This document shows, in pieces, positions 20,412-32,280 of a stretch of DNA of 64,000 bases. Every line of letters starts with the position of its first letter. The first letter of the stretch is position 1. Source of the stretch: Favolaschia claudopus (lineage: Eukaryota; Basidiomycota; Agaricomycetes; Agaricales; Mycenaceae); assembly GCA_037176885.1 (NCBI GenBank), contig JAWWNJ010000007.1:2356001-2420000 (forward strand), written 5' to 3'. A model generated the notes under the pieces. The model saw only the letters and a list, made by a program, of their open reading frames with translations, was not told the DNA's origin and did no database searches. Position numbers and translations under genes: made by a program.

Positions 20412-20906
20412 TATAAAACCGGTCGAGGAGGTCGGTTTTCTTCAGACACAGCGAGACGAAACAACGCAGACCCAGACAAACCCCCTCCTCATCTCAGCCA
20501 GCGGGGCCCTTCACTTCCACACAACACCGTATTAACGCTTGCTCGAGACACTCGTGCCCACGCCACGTCCCCGACTATCACCATCGCGTACACCATGCAC
20601 GCTGCCGCTCAGACCATAGTCGACCTCGCAAAAGCGCCCGAGGCAGAGCAGCCGGGACCGCCGCCCATGACGCCGACTCAGCCTGATTTTCCTCGTAATT
20701 GAGTGATCGAAGAATTCTGGAGGATGGGAGGAAGGGATGTAGGCTCTTCGTCGCCATCGAAGAGAGGGGAAGAAATCCTCGCTGCAAAGGAGAAGACGGA
20801 CGATGCACGGGCGGTGGGCGGTTGGGACTAGAGAGACATGCACGACGATCCAGGGAGCAGTCTGAAGGAGCTAGCTGAGATGATGGACGACGACGACGGA
20901 CTTTGA
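20412..20906 (+). pseudogene. small gene or relic with TATA box and stop-interrupted frame
   Basis: TATAAAA at 20412-20418 precedes ATG 20595 by about 180 bp. The frame reads 35 codons (MHAAAQTIVDLAKAPEAEQP...) to TGA at 20700-20702. The same frame then continues with protein-like sequence (VIEEFWRMGGRDVG, EEILAAKEKTDDARAVGGWD), a TAG, and DPGSSLKELAEMMDDDDGL before a final TGA at 20904-20906. Either the functional product is only the 35-residue peptide or a roughly 100-residue protein has acquired two stops. No family recognised. Confidence 0.35.
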
Positions 20907-21059
20907 GGCTATTGCCTTGTACTATTGCATGTTATTAGTTATCGGATTTTGTTGGAATCGGAGAGTCATCCTAACACTCGAGAGTGAATAGTCGACGAAG
21001 CCCACACTGATTAGAAGTAAGGATGATAGCTGTTAAGAAACAAGTCGACCTCCTACGAG

Positions 21060-21977
21060 TTACGCCGTTTCGCCTGTCCAGAGAGGGATATCCCGGCGCG
21101 TCTTCTCCCTTTGGGGCTTCACTTTCTCCTTGACCTCCTCCTCCTTCGCTGCCGACTCCGACTCCATAACAGGTTTCTTCGCCCGCCTCCGCTTCCGCCG
21201 CTCTCCCATCTCAACCTGGGCGGCCTTCGCCTCCTCCTTCCACGGTCGTACGCTCTCACGCTTCGACACACCACCATGAGTCCTCAACATCTGCTGCAAG
21301 ATAAACGCAACAGGAAGCAAGCCGCCCTCCACACCATCCTCATTCTCGCTCGCCTTCGCCTTAGGCGTATTGAACTGCAGCATCCGCTCTACGACCCACT
21401 TCGTGCGTTGCGGCATAGCCCACGAACCACTACCCACACCCCACCCCGCCTCAGCAAGCGATTTTTTACCCACGAGCAGTTCAGTGAGCCGCCGACGCGG
21501 GTATTCCTGCTCCAAATGAATGCGGCACGCAAGCGGCTTCAACGCTGCCTCGATCACTCTCGCGCGGTTCAAGGGTCCCACATGCGCAGACACAGCACGC
21601 AAAGCAACCAGCGCACCAGCATAGTCTTTTGAACGGGTAAACGCGCACAGCGCAGTCGCCAAAACGCCGATTTGGTCTTCGCGGTGCATTTTTGTTGTCG
21701 TGCGCATTTGGAGGTAGAGTTGGCGGGGTGTGAGGGCGGAGTTACGCTTGGCGAGGGCAACGGGGCGGGGGTTGGGGGCGTAGGCGTCTGAGAATTTGCG
21801 GTGGCCAAAGGCGCGGAAAAGGTTTTTGTAGTCGGCAGGGGTGCTGAGCGGGTCGGGGAGTTGGCTCGGTTCTGCGGCAGACGACGACGCGACGCTCGCG
21901 TATGTCTTTGAGGTCGCATTCAACTGCCTTTGAGTGACGCGCAAGCGCAACTTGCGCAATGCGGAGGGCAAGGACAT
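21060..21977 (-). CDS. unknown protein with DYAGALVALRAV motif
   Basis: A single exon of 305 residues, starting MSLPSALRKLRLRVTQRQL. The basic, Ser/Arg-rich start could be a mitochondrial presequence. Central SKDYAGALVALRAV and ALKPLACRIHLEQ resemble two segments of the 549-residue protein at 43957-45745 (ARDYAGALVVASTL, VLQPLCRQIYFEP), so this belongs to the same loose family. The C-terminus is Lys/Glu/Arg rich (residues about 250-300). An in-frame upstream ATG at 22094 exists but would add an unlikely Gly-rich start. Function unknown. Confidence 0.6.
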   Translation of the reverse strand: MSLPSALRKLRLRVTQRQLNATSKTYASVASSSAAEPSQLPDPLSTPADYKNLFRAFGHRKFSDAYAPNPRPVALAKRNSALTPRQLYLQMRTTTKMHREDQIGVLATALCAFTRSKDYAGALVALRAVSAHVGPLNRARVIEAALKPLACRIHLEQEYPRRRLTELLVGKKSLAEAGWGVGSGSWAMPQRTKWVVERMLQFNTPKAKASENEDGVEGGLLPVAFILQQMLRTHGGVSKRESVRPWKEEAKAAQVEMGERRKRRRAKKPVMESESAAKEEEVKEKVKPQREKTRRDIPLWTGETA

Positions 21978-22405
21978 GGGAGTTAGAGTAAGGGAGGTTA
22001 AATTACATAAGAAATTCAATAAATCTCTTAGAGAATCTCCGCCAATCATTCGAATCAACCACTTTTGTCGTCCACCTCCACCACCGACTGGCAAAAAAGC
22101 TGCGAAACTCGTGCATTTTAGACCCTCCCTCTACATAGGTTCGGGCTTTGTTCTAAGCTAAACTAGCGGCTCGATAATCTGATTCGTATTTTACACTAGG
22201 AGGATGTCCAAATTGCGAAAGAGTGGGATTCTATCATCGTATATGTCCGAATCCTTGACCAAAAGGAAAGAAGAAAGTCCAAAGTGCTGAGGCATCAAGA
22301 ACGAAAGACGAAGGGTAATCATGCCAAAACTTACAAGTCCGAAGAAGCGGAGAAGGAGCTGAGAGGTAGAGAATGCGTAGAACTAGAAGGAGAAATCTGG
22401 ACGCT

Positions 22406-25150
22406 TCACCGTCGATTCGCGCGTTGGGGGGCACCCGGACCACTGATAGTCGCCGCCCTCGCTCTTGTTCTCGTTGGCGCACCTGCGCCCAAAGCCCCGC
22501 TTGCCGACGCCTTAATCGTGCCAGCTCCATCCTCCGACATCGTCCTAACAAGTCCAAGCCCAAGCGCCGGCGCCTCGTCAATCTGACTCGACTCCTCGTT
22601 CGACTCCGACTCTGCGCCCGACAACGGAGACATCGGAGGCTCGCTGCCATCCACCTCAGACGCCGCCACGGTGACTGCCGGCATCGTCGAATCCGTCGTC
22701 GGTTCCCGACCACCCTCCTCTCCAGAAGTCGCTCTCGTCCTCGTGTGCGATTGAGGAATGCTCAGAGAGCGCAGGGGCGTGCCTCCTGTCGTCGCAGCTG
22801 CGATACGACTCCTGGGTGACATGGGAATCATACCTGCCACGTTGTGAGTGGATCCAGGGGTATCCGATGCCACCATGCGTATTGAAGACGAACTGAGAGC
22901 GGATAGGGTGTGCGCAGCAGTTCTGGATGATCCCGGCGAAGATAATGATGAGGAGACGAGAGGCATACTCGGAGGCTCGGCCCATCCCTTCAGCATATTC
23001 GATCCGCTCGCCATTCTCATTCCCCCGTTACCGCCCGTCATCCTTTCGATTCCAGTCATCGCCATCCCCGCAGCCGAAGCATGAGGCGAGCCACTGAACG
23101 ACGCCTCCACGTCGACCTCCATCTCGTCGTACCCGCGAATCCGCGATGCCGCCTCGTATCCCGCAAAGGGAGACATCTCTGACATCCCCTTCTCATCCCG
23201 CTGCCCCTCATTGCCCCAACCCATACTCTGCCGTACTTCCGAGCTCGCCTCCAACATTCGTGCATGGAAATCAAACGGATACTTCGGGGTGGGGGTCACC
23301 AACTCCAAGCCGCTAGTGCTAGCGCTGTGCTGCTGCAGCTCGTGATTGGAAAATCCGTTCTGGAGAGACCCGAACACCCCGTCGTCGCCACCGCCGATGG
23401 TCAACGATGAATATTCCGTCGACATCCCTGCCGGCGCCGGTGTTGGTGAATGGCTCGATCCAGCATGCGACGAGCGATCAGAGTCGGATGTGTACGCAGA
23501 GTGCGTCCCTGTGGACCGAGGCAGCATCGCGTTGTAGTGCATGTGAGACGGCATCGCAGGAGCCACCGCAGTCTGCGGGCTCGGGGAAAACAGCGGGGAG
23601 TATGTGCTTTGTGCGCGAGAATGGGTGGGTGAGTATGAGTCGCCGCCGAAGAGCGGGAAAGAGCCGGAGACGGCACTCAAGGGTCTGTAAATGGTGAAAT
23701 CAGTGAGTGATGCGTTTTAAAAGACCGACGAGGGAACTGATTGGGAGAATAGAAGTCGTCGGCGCGCAAACACTGCTAGCGAGTTGGTACTCTTCTAGTC
23801 AACTCGTGCTTAGCAATTCGCTTCCGCCATACACCTCGAAGGTTCTTAAGAGGTGTAGGCGCTTTGAGACGTCGCGTCTCCCCTCGCACTCGACAACAAG
23901 AGAGAAGGAAGATGATAAAGAGATCACTCACGCGCTCTCGCCATCTCCGCTCTTACTTCCACTACTTGTGCTCTCACCGCTATCACCGCTCAGGCTCCTC
24001 AAACTGAGCGCGCGCGCGTTTACCCTCCGTTGGCCAAGACCGGGCCCCGTATTGAGAGAGATCGATGGCCTTCCCATGCCATGACCGGCTGCGATTGCTG
24101 GAGGTCTTCCGAGTCCCATTACTTCACCGGCCAACGGGTGAGAAAACTCGTGCAAAGCAGCAGTAGTAGCGGGGTTCTGCTCGTCGAGCGCATAGCCGGC
24201 CTCCAGGGGAAACGACAAGCGGTGGTCGAAGGAGTCAAGCATGCCTGAGAGATGGTCCCGCTCATCGTAACCCTTCATTTCGTGCTGGTGGGATTCAAGC
24301 GAGTACGACGGGTCGAAGCTGCTACGCTTGGAGCTGCCTTCCGTGAAAATGGACTCGGCGTAGTCGCTGGCGGAGGCAGAATCTCCGTTCGATGGATGCT
24401 GGGAAGGTATAAATGCAGAGGAGAGAGTCACGAGGCTGTTGGAGGACGAAGATGCTGAAATCGGATAATGACGATGGACCACCAAAGAGGGATCCAGGGA
24501 CACAGGGAGCGATTGACGCTTTGAGGCACCGGTCGGAAGCAGATGTGCGTGCCCAAATTGGCTGCCCAGATTCGGATCGTAGCTCTTGTTCTTGGGCGGC
24601 AACGCGAGGGGCTCGCAAGTCGAAAGCGGTCCAAGTCCGAACCCACCGTCCGTCGTCCCAAGCGTCGTGTTACGCCGCGCTTTCTTAACGTTCACGTTAA
24701 CGTATGGCGGCTCGTCGCGTTGTGCCTCCGAATGGGATTGCTGGATCGCTGTCGAAGGGGTATATCCCGTACGAGACTTTACTTTGTTTGGGCCACGAAT
24801 CCGACCTTCCGGGGCGTATTCGCATGAAAGTCCTCGAGCCGTACACCTCGCGCACATTGGCCGATCGCCAGTACACTGCCATTACCGCAAGTAAGACAAC
24901 GACGAGGAGAATGCGGGAACGCGGCGACCTTAGCCTTCCTTGCTCTACATTGTTCGCATGCTTTTGAAGTCCGCAATCTTGGAGTGTCTCGAAGGCGGGA
25001 GAACCCTTTGCCTGTGGCTGGGTCGTAGTCATTGTTGATGAAGGACATATCCGTCTGGGATAGCGGGAAACCTTCAAGAGACGTCGCAGGCTCAAACCAA
25101 GGGACGAAGTAGGGGTGGTAGGGATAGTGTATGTCGGGATGTGGGTCCAT
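22406..25150 (-). CDS. Zn2Cys6 transcription factor
   Basis: Three exons (25150-24929, 24875-23932, 23684-22406) give 814 residues. The cluster ACEQCRARKAK|CTGDRPMCARC...SC (C-x2-C-x6-C-x6-C-x2-C-x6-C, residues about 66-93) is split by the first intron after the AAG of the third Cys boundary, a placement common in basidiomycete regulators, and is followed by GRIRGPNKVKSR. The remainder is long, Ser/Pro/Gly-rich and probably disordered, with a C-terminal motif SAVSGSFPLF at the start of exon 3. The paralogue at 56940-58386 shares the cluster, the split, and SAVSGSFPLF at an equivalent intron. The second intron is long (247 nt). No fungal_trans middle homology domain was seen. Nuclear DNA binder; targets unknown. 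Confidence 0.85.
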
Positions 25151-27054
25151 GGTTGTGGGAGTAGAGAAAGAAGAAGAATAATTAGCGAATGACTTTAACC
25201 CTCTATTTTCTCATATTTTGCTTCACCGTTTGCCAAATCGGGAAACCGAAAACCCTAATTAGTTGTCTCATTATAGTTCCGTGGATGCATCATTGATCCT
25301 CACATCGGCGCCGCGTCTCCTCTTTCTTCGATTATATTCTTCGGCCACCATCGCGCTCTGCATCGTTGATATTTCAGACGATTTTTGGTGTGCACAGTAT
25401 TATCGCTATTCCCTCAATTCCCCGCGGTAAACGTGACTTTCCCGACCCGAGCAGTGGCACTTTGTCTAGACTTCGTCTTCTGTCCCTTCCTGTTGAACCT
25501 TGTCGAGATTCTGCGCGTGTATCTGACCTTGAAACACCAAAAACACGTCTGGATATACACCAGTCACCAGCACGCCGTAAGTTAAGCTTAAAAGTGTACT
25601 CAAAATGTCACATTTAAAAACTCAAACCATACGAAGAGACGTGTTCTGACGCGTTTATTTTCTTCGCGGGATGACACGGTTTCAAGGTAGGTCGCCGTTT
25701 GCCGTTTTGATGATCGCTGACTTCGCCACACGTTTTCCTTCTCTGCTTAGAACTTGTAAGCAAAATTGAAGTGAAATGGAACGAGTTGATAAAGAATGTG
25801 ACTTGCGAGACAACTCTCCGCCCTTAACGCGGTTGCTTTCATTCAGTGAGTTCATTCCCGTCCCTCTTATGCATATCATCACGGCGGCCGTCTGCAATTC
25901 AACAAGTTCAACAGCCCAGGGGCCAACGTCAACGGCAAGATATCGTCGATCGTCTGAGACACGAACCGACATCGTCATCTTCAACGCTTCGCAAGTCTCA
26001 GAAAGAGCGCTCGAGTCGGGTCCGAGTTGTTTGCCAAACTTCTAGGTTTACTCCTAATCAATGAGCTGTTTTGTCGAGAATAACAAAGGCAACATGCTGG
26101 GATTGGTGTCCGGCTTGGATGTCACAGTGTTGTGGAAGGGACGAAGGAGACAGACCCGCCCTGAGGCCAGGCTGCCTCGATATCGGTCTTATTCAATTCC
26201 GAGCTTGCACTATCTGACTTTCGCTCAATCATAACGCCTTCGTTTCTGCTACAAGTAGTGAAACACAGTCTGGCAGTTGCAGGCTAAAACCATATCTCTA
26301 ATCGAAAGTGAAAGCAAAAGCAAAACCTACCTGACACCTGTACAAACGACGTCCGACTGTCGACCGTAGAGTCCTTCGGGGCCAGATATTCCAGCCGCCG
26401 ACCGACGAGGGTTTGTTCCAACGGTGCTGATCGAACACTGGAAGTATCCTAATTGCCATCGATCCCCGCGTTTGATGTCATTGATCCAGAAGGAAGGAAG
26501 CCGCCGGAAGGGAAGAAAACTGGAAGAAATCGCTTCAATGAGCCGCGGCACGGTCCCCCTAGGAACGCCAGGCCCAGGGAGTAAGTACCTCCTCATTGAC
26601 TCGACTTCTCTTCAAACTCCCCGTGGGCCGTAGCGGTGAATAACACGAGCGACACGAATAGATTTTGATTCCGCGGAATCAGAATAATTATCAAGTGATC
26701 GCTGAGATATAACCTCCGAAAACACGTCCGCAGTCGTAGGCCGTTCGACATGAAAAAGGATTGGGAAAAACATATATTAGAGCATATCGGCTAACCCGTT
26801 CATTCAGGCGGTTAAAATCGGGCGTCCAGTGGCCGGTCACTCGTCGGTTTTGAGATTTGGAGACCTCGTCGATTTTGCAATTGAATACATGAACCGAGAT
26901 TATCTCAGTCCACTTCTATGTAGGACGCTGGTCAAGACGCTGGTTCCTCCACGACTTCATGTTCTTCCACCACGGAATTTCGCGCCGTTTTTCAGGTGCG
27001 AGATGCTAAGTATCGATTTCGTGCTTCGTGCTTCGAGTCACTGCAGTCTTGTCT
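25151..27054. other. gene-poor stretch
   Basis: This starts with the 5' flank of the Zn2Cys6 gene. I see no family-like frame in 25200-27050. Short frames at 25366-25617, 25776-26064 and 26327-26633 lack splice or motif support. Confidence 0.5.
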
Positions 27055-27393
27055 AGGGCCAATGATAATACCCCCAACGGCCTGATGCAAATCCTGACGG
27101 GAATCGGAAATTTTGACGATTTGGGCTGTTCAAAATCCTGACTTTTCAACCCGTTTTGGTGGGAAGGGCTGGTCTAAATCCTGACGAAAACTGCGGCAGC
27201 GGAAGAAAATTTTCGGAAAATGACGCCGAAATGACAGGATTTGGGCCGAAAAATGGACCTGATGGGAAAATCCTGACGGATTCGACGAAATTTTGGGTTC
27301 AGGCCTGTGTAAATCCTGACTTTTCGAGCCAAAAATTTCCTGACTTTTTGCCTCCCAGAAAAACAGGCCTTTATGGGGATTATCATTGGCCCT
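27055..27393. mobile_element. 339 bp hAT-type MITE with 8 bp target duplication
   Basis: The 15 bp terminal inverted repeats AGGGCCAATGATAAT (27055-27069) and ATTATCATTGGCCCT (27379-27393) are perfect, and the 8 bp TCTTGTCT flanks both sides (27047-27054, 27394-27401). The interior carries about six copies of AATCCTGAC or close variants, one inverted (CAGGATTT). The frames across it are by-products of these repeats. Confidence 0.9.
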
Positions 27394-27401
27394 TCTTGTC
27401 T

Positions 27402-29527
27402 GTTGTCTCGGTCTCATGTGTCCGGGATAGCAAGGCATCAAGCATTGATTTTACCCGACCGCCAGAGCCGACGGGAGGGTCAAAGGGGAAACAAGGCCGC
27501 GGCAAGATGTCCCGCGTTCATTCACTTGAATCTGGTTTCCCGAGGCTGTTGAAACGAGGATAAATGGTCTGATTCTGAGTAGAAAATGGTTGAAGAGTGA
27601 TCCTATAGAAAGCGATAATCAGGCCTTTGTCTGCGCAGGCGCTATACAGTACAGGCGTGCACCTTCGAGATGCAAACATATCGATGTAGGCTTCGCGGAA
27701 GCATAAACTTCCGATGTTCTTGGTATGCACGTTCGAATGATTTCACTGCAATTCGAAGTTAGCTATGCAGCCAGCTGCACAGGGACCATGCTACTCAGAA
27801 TACTTGGCAATGAGGCGGCTCGCTTACGGGCTCTTGCGGGGCATTGGTAGGTAGGTAGGTAGGTTGGAATACGGCGGACAAGAGAATGAGAGGGGGATTC
27901 CGCGGTTCGCGGTTCTTGAGAATTGTGATGTACGGAGATATATACATGTGCGTGGAGTGAGAAGGCTGGTGACGGTCGATGTGAAGATTAGTTTCGCTTG
28001 TCTTCGCGAGCCAAAAGGTGTCAAAGAAAAGTGAACGGACTTGAACGTGGCACAGTAAAATTCTTGCGCCTCGAGCAATCGGCTATAAAGTTTAGACTTG
28101 AATTGAGGAGCAGATAGATACAGAGAGACAGTTCCAGCAATCTCTTGATATGCTCTGAAACCTGATTCAGGCAAGAAACAGCGGGGTTGACACCATCAGA
28201 ACGCGCTCTTCCGCCGATGCGGGGCGGTTCAACTGGAGAAATTTGTCATGGGGTCCCTTTGACTCGGTCCCAGAGAGCAATGTGCGTCGAGAGAACCTTT
28301 GGAATAGCGTTGCCATCATATTTCTGATTTTTGAGAAGTCCATAGAGCATGTTGAGATGTCCACGAAGTTGGGGTAGCTGTGTGAGGTAAACGTGCAACT
28401 GAATAACGACACAATAAAATAGATGTATGGCGTGTTTTGTCTCCTTCCCTAAGGGACGTAGACATGTACTCACATGAACAGAAAGCAGAAAGAGGTCAAT
28501 TATCTTGAGAGCTGGGGTTGCTTTAGAATCTCGAACTCGGAGACAAGAATTTACCATTTGTTTGTTGTTCTGAGGCAAAAACTAGTGTCCTGCCAACTTG
28601 TCGAGAGAGAAAAATTTAAGTGCCGCGCAGCAACCACTCATTTTGACACTGTATCATTATTTCATTTGGCATGTTAGTCGACCGTGTAGTCGGCGGTTTG
28701 TTTCTTTTTGAAGATTCGAAGCGAAGGATCATTCGCGGGATCGATTGAACCAGAAGCAAGTTGCAGCAAATAGACGTGAGAAGCCTGAGGAGTCGCTTCT
28801 GCAGATTTTCGAACAATGCGGTAGCGCAACAGCAGCATGGTGGGGTTGGAAGGAAGTTCAACCGTGACGTGTGACTCACGCGAGGTGACGCTCTCGAAAC
28901 TTTTCGGCGAGCTCCTCCGAGCCAATCAGACGACTCAATACGTAAGTACTGCAAACAACCATAACCTCTCTATGTCTGACCTTCTCATTCTTTTTTCAAT
29001 TGTTTCTGGTTCTGAGCAATTTATAGCTGCTAGCATCTATTCTAACGAGTACTTCTCATCCTTGCCCTCCCCGGCCGTATTCCGCCCCGCGCCTGCATCG
29101 GTTTTAGCAGGCTGGGTAAGCCTGGCTTAGATGACTCCGACTCGGACGCCCGCCAGTGACGGTAGCAGGTTTCCTTGAATGAAAAATAGGACGCTGCATG
29201 ACGCTCAAGGCGGAACCGGCACGATCGATACGAAAGCACTTGACCAAAGCGTTAAAATTCGGGAAGCTAATTGATTTTTCTATTGTGAGTTGTGCCATTT
29301 TTCTTTTGATTTGCGCAATTGTGGACAACCAAATCTGAGTAAATTGATTGGCGCCAGCACTCGGGCATAATCCAGCGCGAACAAGCCCCAGTATTCCCGG
29401 ATGCTACCCGATGCATCGCCGAATTGCTCATCTCCCCGTTTATCAACTTCCCATGTTCGAAGCCATGTTTACTCCGTAAGAGACGAATCGTCTTGTCAGC
29501 CGATGGGTAACGCAGGTTGAGACTGGA
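27402..29527 (-). other. unassigned sequence, possible decayed gene
   Basis: Several minus-strand frames look protein-like: GHLNMLYGLLKNQKYDGNAI (28250-28400), HVTVELPSNPTMLLLRYRIV and ASHVYLLQLASGSIDP (28674-28925), and MAQLTIEKSISFPNFNALVK (about 29290). They lie in different frames and I could not connect them with convincing introns or name a family. A short GTAG repeat occurs at 27847-27862. Confidence 0.3.
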
Positions 29528-29535
29528 TATAAAAG
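29528..29535 (+). promoter_or_regulatory. TATA box of the P450 gene
   Basis: TATAAAAG lies 43 bp before the chosen ATG at 29571, a typical distance for a short 5' leader. Confidence 0.55.
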
Positions 29536-29570
29536 GTGGGCAGCCTGCCGATGTGTTGTTACTGGCAATA

Positions 29571-31696
29571 ATGGGGATGCCAACCTCCCTCGCTCAGAGT
29601 CTTACGACTCTCTCCGCTTCAAAATACTATGGAGCGCTCATATTCTTCGGCCTACTGCTGCTTTGTCTCTATGCATCGAGGAATCTTCTTCTGGGCCCTC
29701 GTCGCGTCAAATTGCCTGGGCCTTCGGGTCTCCCCCTGGTCGGAAACCTCTTCCAGGTCTGTTCTTACACCTTGTCTATGTCTTCGGATCACTCACGTTC
29801 GCATAGATGAGGGCTGGTCATGCTAGGTCGCTTGCTGATTGGACGAAACTGTACGGTGGGATGTTCAGGTACGTATCTTGAACAATGGTGCCAGAGCATC
29901 TCAACATTCCGTTCTCTCAGATTGTCCCTTGGAGAAAGAGAGGCCGTATGTCACCTATCTGCTCATAATCGAATCTTACCGAGATTGCATTGCGCTAGGT
30001 TATAATCAACACTTACGCCGACGTGAACAAGACATTGATTCAACAAGGAGCTGCTTTCCAGTCGCGTCCAGAGTTCAAATTATGGCACGGAGCCTTCTCG
30101 AGAGCATTAGATCCTGATGCTCCAACGACCATCGGAAGTACGCCCATGATCCTCTTCATTTTCTGAGTCCTGTTCTGACTTTTCCCCAAGCGACGAAATT
30201 TAGCGAACAAATCAGCAAATATAGACGGCTCCTAACAGCTCAAACTAGCGCAGCCAAACTTCCGAGGTGCGGATATTGCTTCATTCGGGAATATTCGAGC
30301 TGACTGGAAGAATTCCTCAAGCTTCAACCATTTCGCTGCCCGCAGATATTTCCGACTTGTCCGCTTGCTCGCCGACAGCGCTAAATCTGGCGTCGCTCAT
30401 GATCTCGGTTTTCATTTTTGGACCACCACGATTGGAGTCAGTGCTGACATCCTCTTTGGACAACGCTTCGGCGAAGATATGACCCGTCTTGTTGCCGACG
30501 TCAATATCAAAGCATTCCGGCAGCGTAGCCTTGCGACGCCTGTACATGACTACATACCCCTCGTCGCGACCGGCGAACAGCTCCTTCTGACACTTGCATC
30601 ACCTCTGCGCCTCATTCTGCGTCCTCTCGGATTCTCGACCTGGCTTGACTCTGTCTATGAGGCCGAGGAACATGCTAAGGAACTTCGCGACGCAGAGGTT
30701 GCTTACTGCAAGGAGCTTCTTCAAGATTTGCACAAGCGTCTCGACGCGGGGGACCCAACGCCGTCTCAAATGGGAGACATCTTCCGCACCATCGATGACG
30801 GCACCCTTACACCCAACGAAGAGCTGCGTCTTGCGACGACGCTCACTGGCTCGGGTATGAGCGGCGGCACAGGTCTCACTTGGCTCGCTGCACACCTTGC
30901 TGCGCACCCTGAGATGCAAGAAAAGGCTTTCCGAGCTATCGAGGAGGAGTATGGCGGGGAAGTTCCAGACCCGCTCGACACTGATCGCGTCGAATATATC
31001 AAGGCACTTGGGACGGAGGCTGGTCGTTACTTCGCATCTATCCGACTCGGATTTCCGCGGGAGACGCACGAGGATGTCACTGTCGACGGCGTGCTAATAC
31101 CCAAGGGCGTTCTCGTGGTCTATAATTCTTACCAGATCAATCGTGACCCTCAGCGGTACGATTCCCCGGAAGAATTCGTACCGGAGCGTTGGATGGATGG
31201 TCACTATGGACGAACAGATGTTAAGCAGCCAAAAGTTGGCGTACCTCACTTGAATCACGGTGCGGGTCGGCGTGTGTGCATGGGCGTTCCTAGTTCGTGT
31301 TATTTCTTCTCATTCCGAACCTCGACCGATTCACGATTCCTAGACGTCAACAAATTGTTCTACGGGAACCTCGTTCTTCTGCTCCATTTCTTCAAGCTTG
31401 AGCGCGCGCCTCTCGGAGACGCCGCCCGAGACGCTGTCTTCCCCAAGTTACGTGCCGTCGGGGAGGCCAGTCTCGAGATGCATCCCATCGACGACCAGGT
31501 CTCTGTGTGCGATCCTCAGGCTCTGCCTTTGGCTGCCGGGATCAAACTTACAGTGCGCGATCCTCAAGCACTTGCGCGTTGGCTGGCCGAGGGACATCGC
31601 GAGCTCGATCAATGGGAACGTCCCAACCCTACGCTAAATGCGTTCGAGTCGATGCCTTCTGAGATCGTTGACCCGGGAATTCGTGGGCATTATTGA
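29571..31696 (+). CDS. cytochrome P450 monooxygenase
   Basis: Six exons (29571-29756, 29807-29868, 29921-29945, 29999-30137, 30249-31292, 31344-31696) give 602 residues. An N-terminal membrane anchor (about 18-38) is followed by the Pro-rich hinge LPGPSGLPLVGN. Helix I has GSGMSGGTGLT in place of the usual AGxDTT, ExxR is EAGR (394-397) and the haem loop is HLNHGAGRRVCMG with Cys481 as thiolate ligand. Loop sequence IPKGVLVVYNSYQINRDPQRYDSPEEF(V)PERW is canonical. The overall feel is of CYP504-type (phenylacetate hydroxylase) relatives, but subfamily is not certain. Exon 3 is only 25 nt. It ends 584 bp from a convergent MFS exporter. Confidence 0.85.
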
Positions 31697-32280
31697 ATGG
31701 TGTACGTGCAAATGTAAAGATCCTGCAGTTGGATGCGGATTCAACTCGGAATGAATGTATAGATGTGTATGTAAATAGAATATTCACGGTCTTTGGAAAA
31801 GGTCAACGTGTTTGTTACCTTATTATCGAAATCGAACGTGCCACCCCTGCTGGACACCTTTATGAAAATTAGGACGGCGGGCGACCGCTCGACTACATTC
31901 ATGGGTCAATGAACTACCATAAAGATCCCGCCCTCGGTCTTCGGCGAATCCCGTACCTAGTATCTTCTGGTAGTCATCAAGGACGTTTTTAACTTCTCTC
32001 TCAATTTAGGCAATTGTGGGTCCTAGTGTATCCGCCGGGCTGACCGGCACAAAGATAAAGTGGACGCCACAAGACGCCACACATCAGTTTGTTGATGATG
32101 CTCATCAAGCATGCAGTATCAAATTTAAAATCGAGATCTTGAATTCCCCGCGTCGCACCCAATATCCTGCACATGGAATTACCGAAAGTATAGCGTTGAA
32201 TTAGTCTACATCTAAATGGACTGGAAATGTCTACAGTTTGTCAAATCTAATCTTGAACCAACCACCTGTCCGCATTGCAA
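31697..32280. other. convergent intergenic region
   Basis: Lies between the P450 and MFS stop codons and should hold both 3' ends. I see no gene. Confidence 0.6.

Noticed and set aside
22373..22819. 148-codon plus-strand frame, Arg-rich
   Set aside because: Antisense shadow of the third exon of the Zn2Cys6 gene; composition reflects reversed Ser/Pro codons.
27130..27563. Frames across the 27 kb MITE on both strands
   Set aside because: They are produced by AATCCTGAC subrepeats within a TIR element and have no homology.
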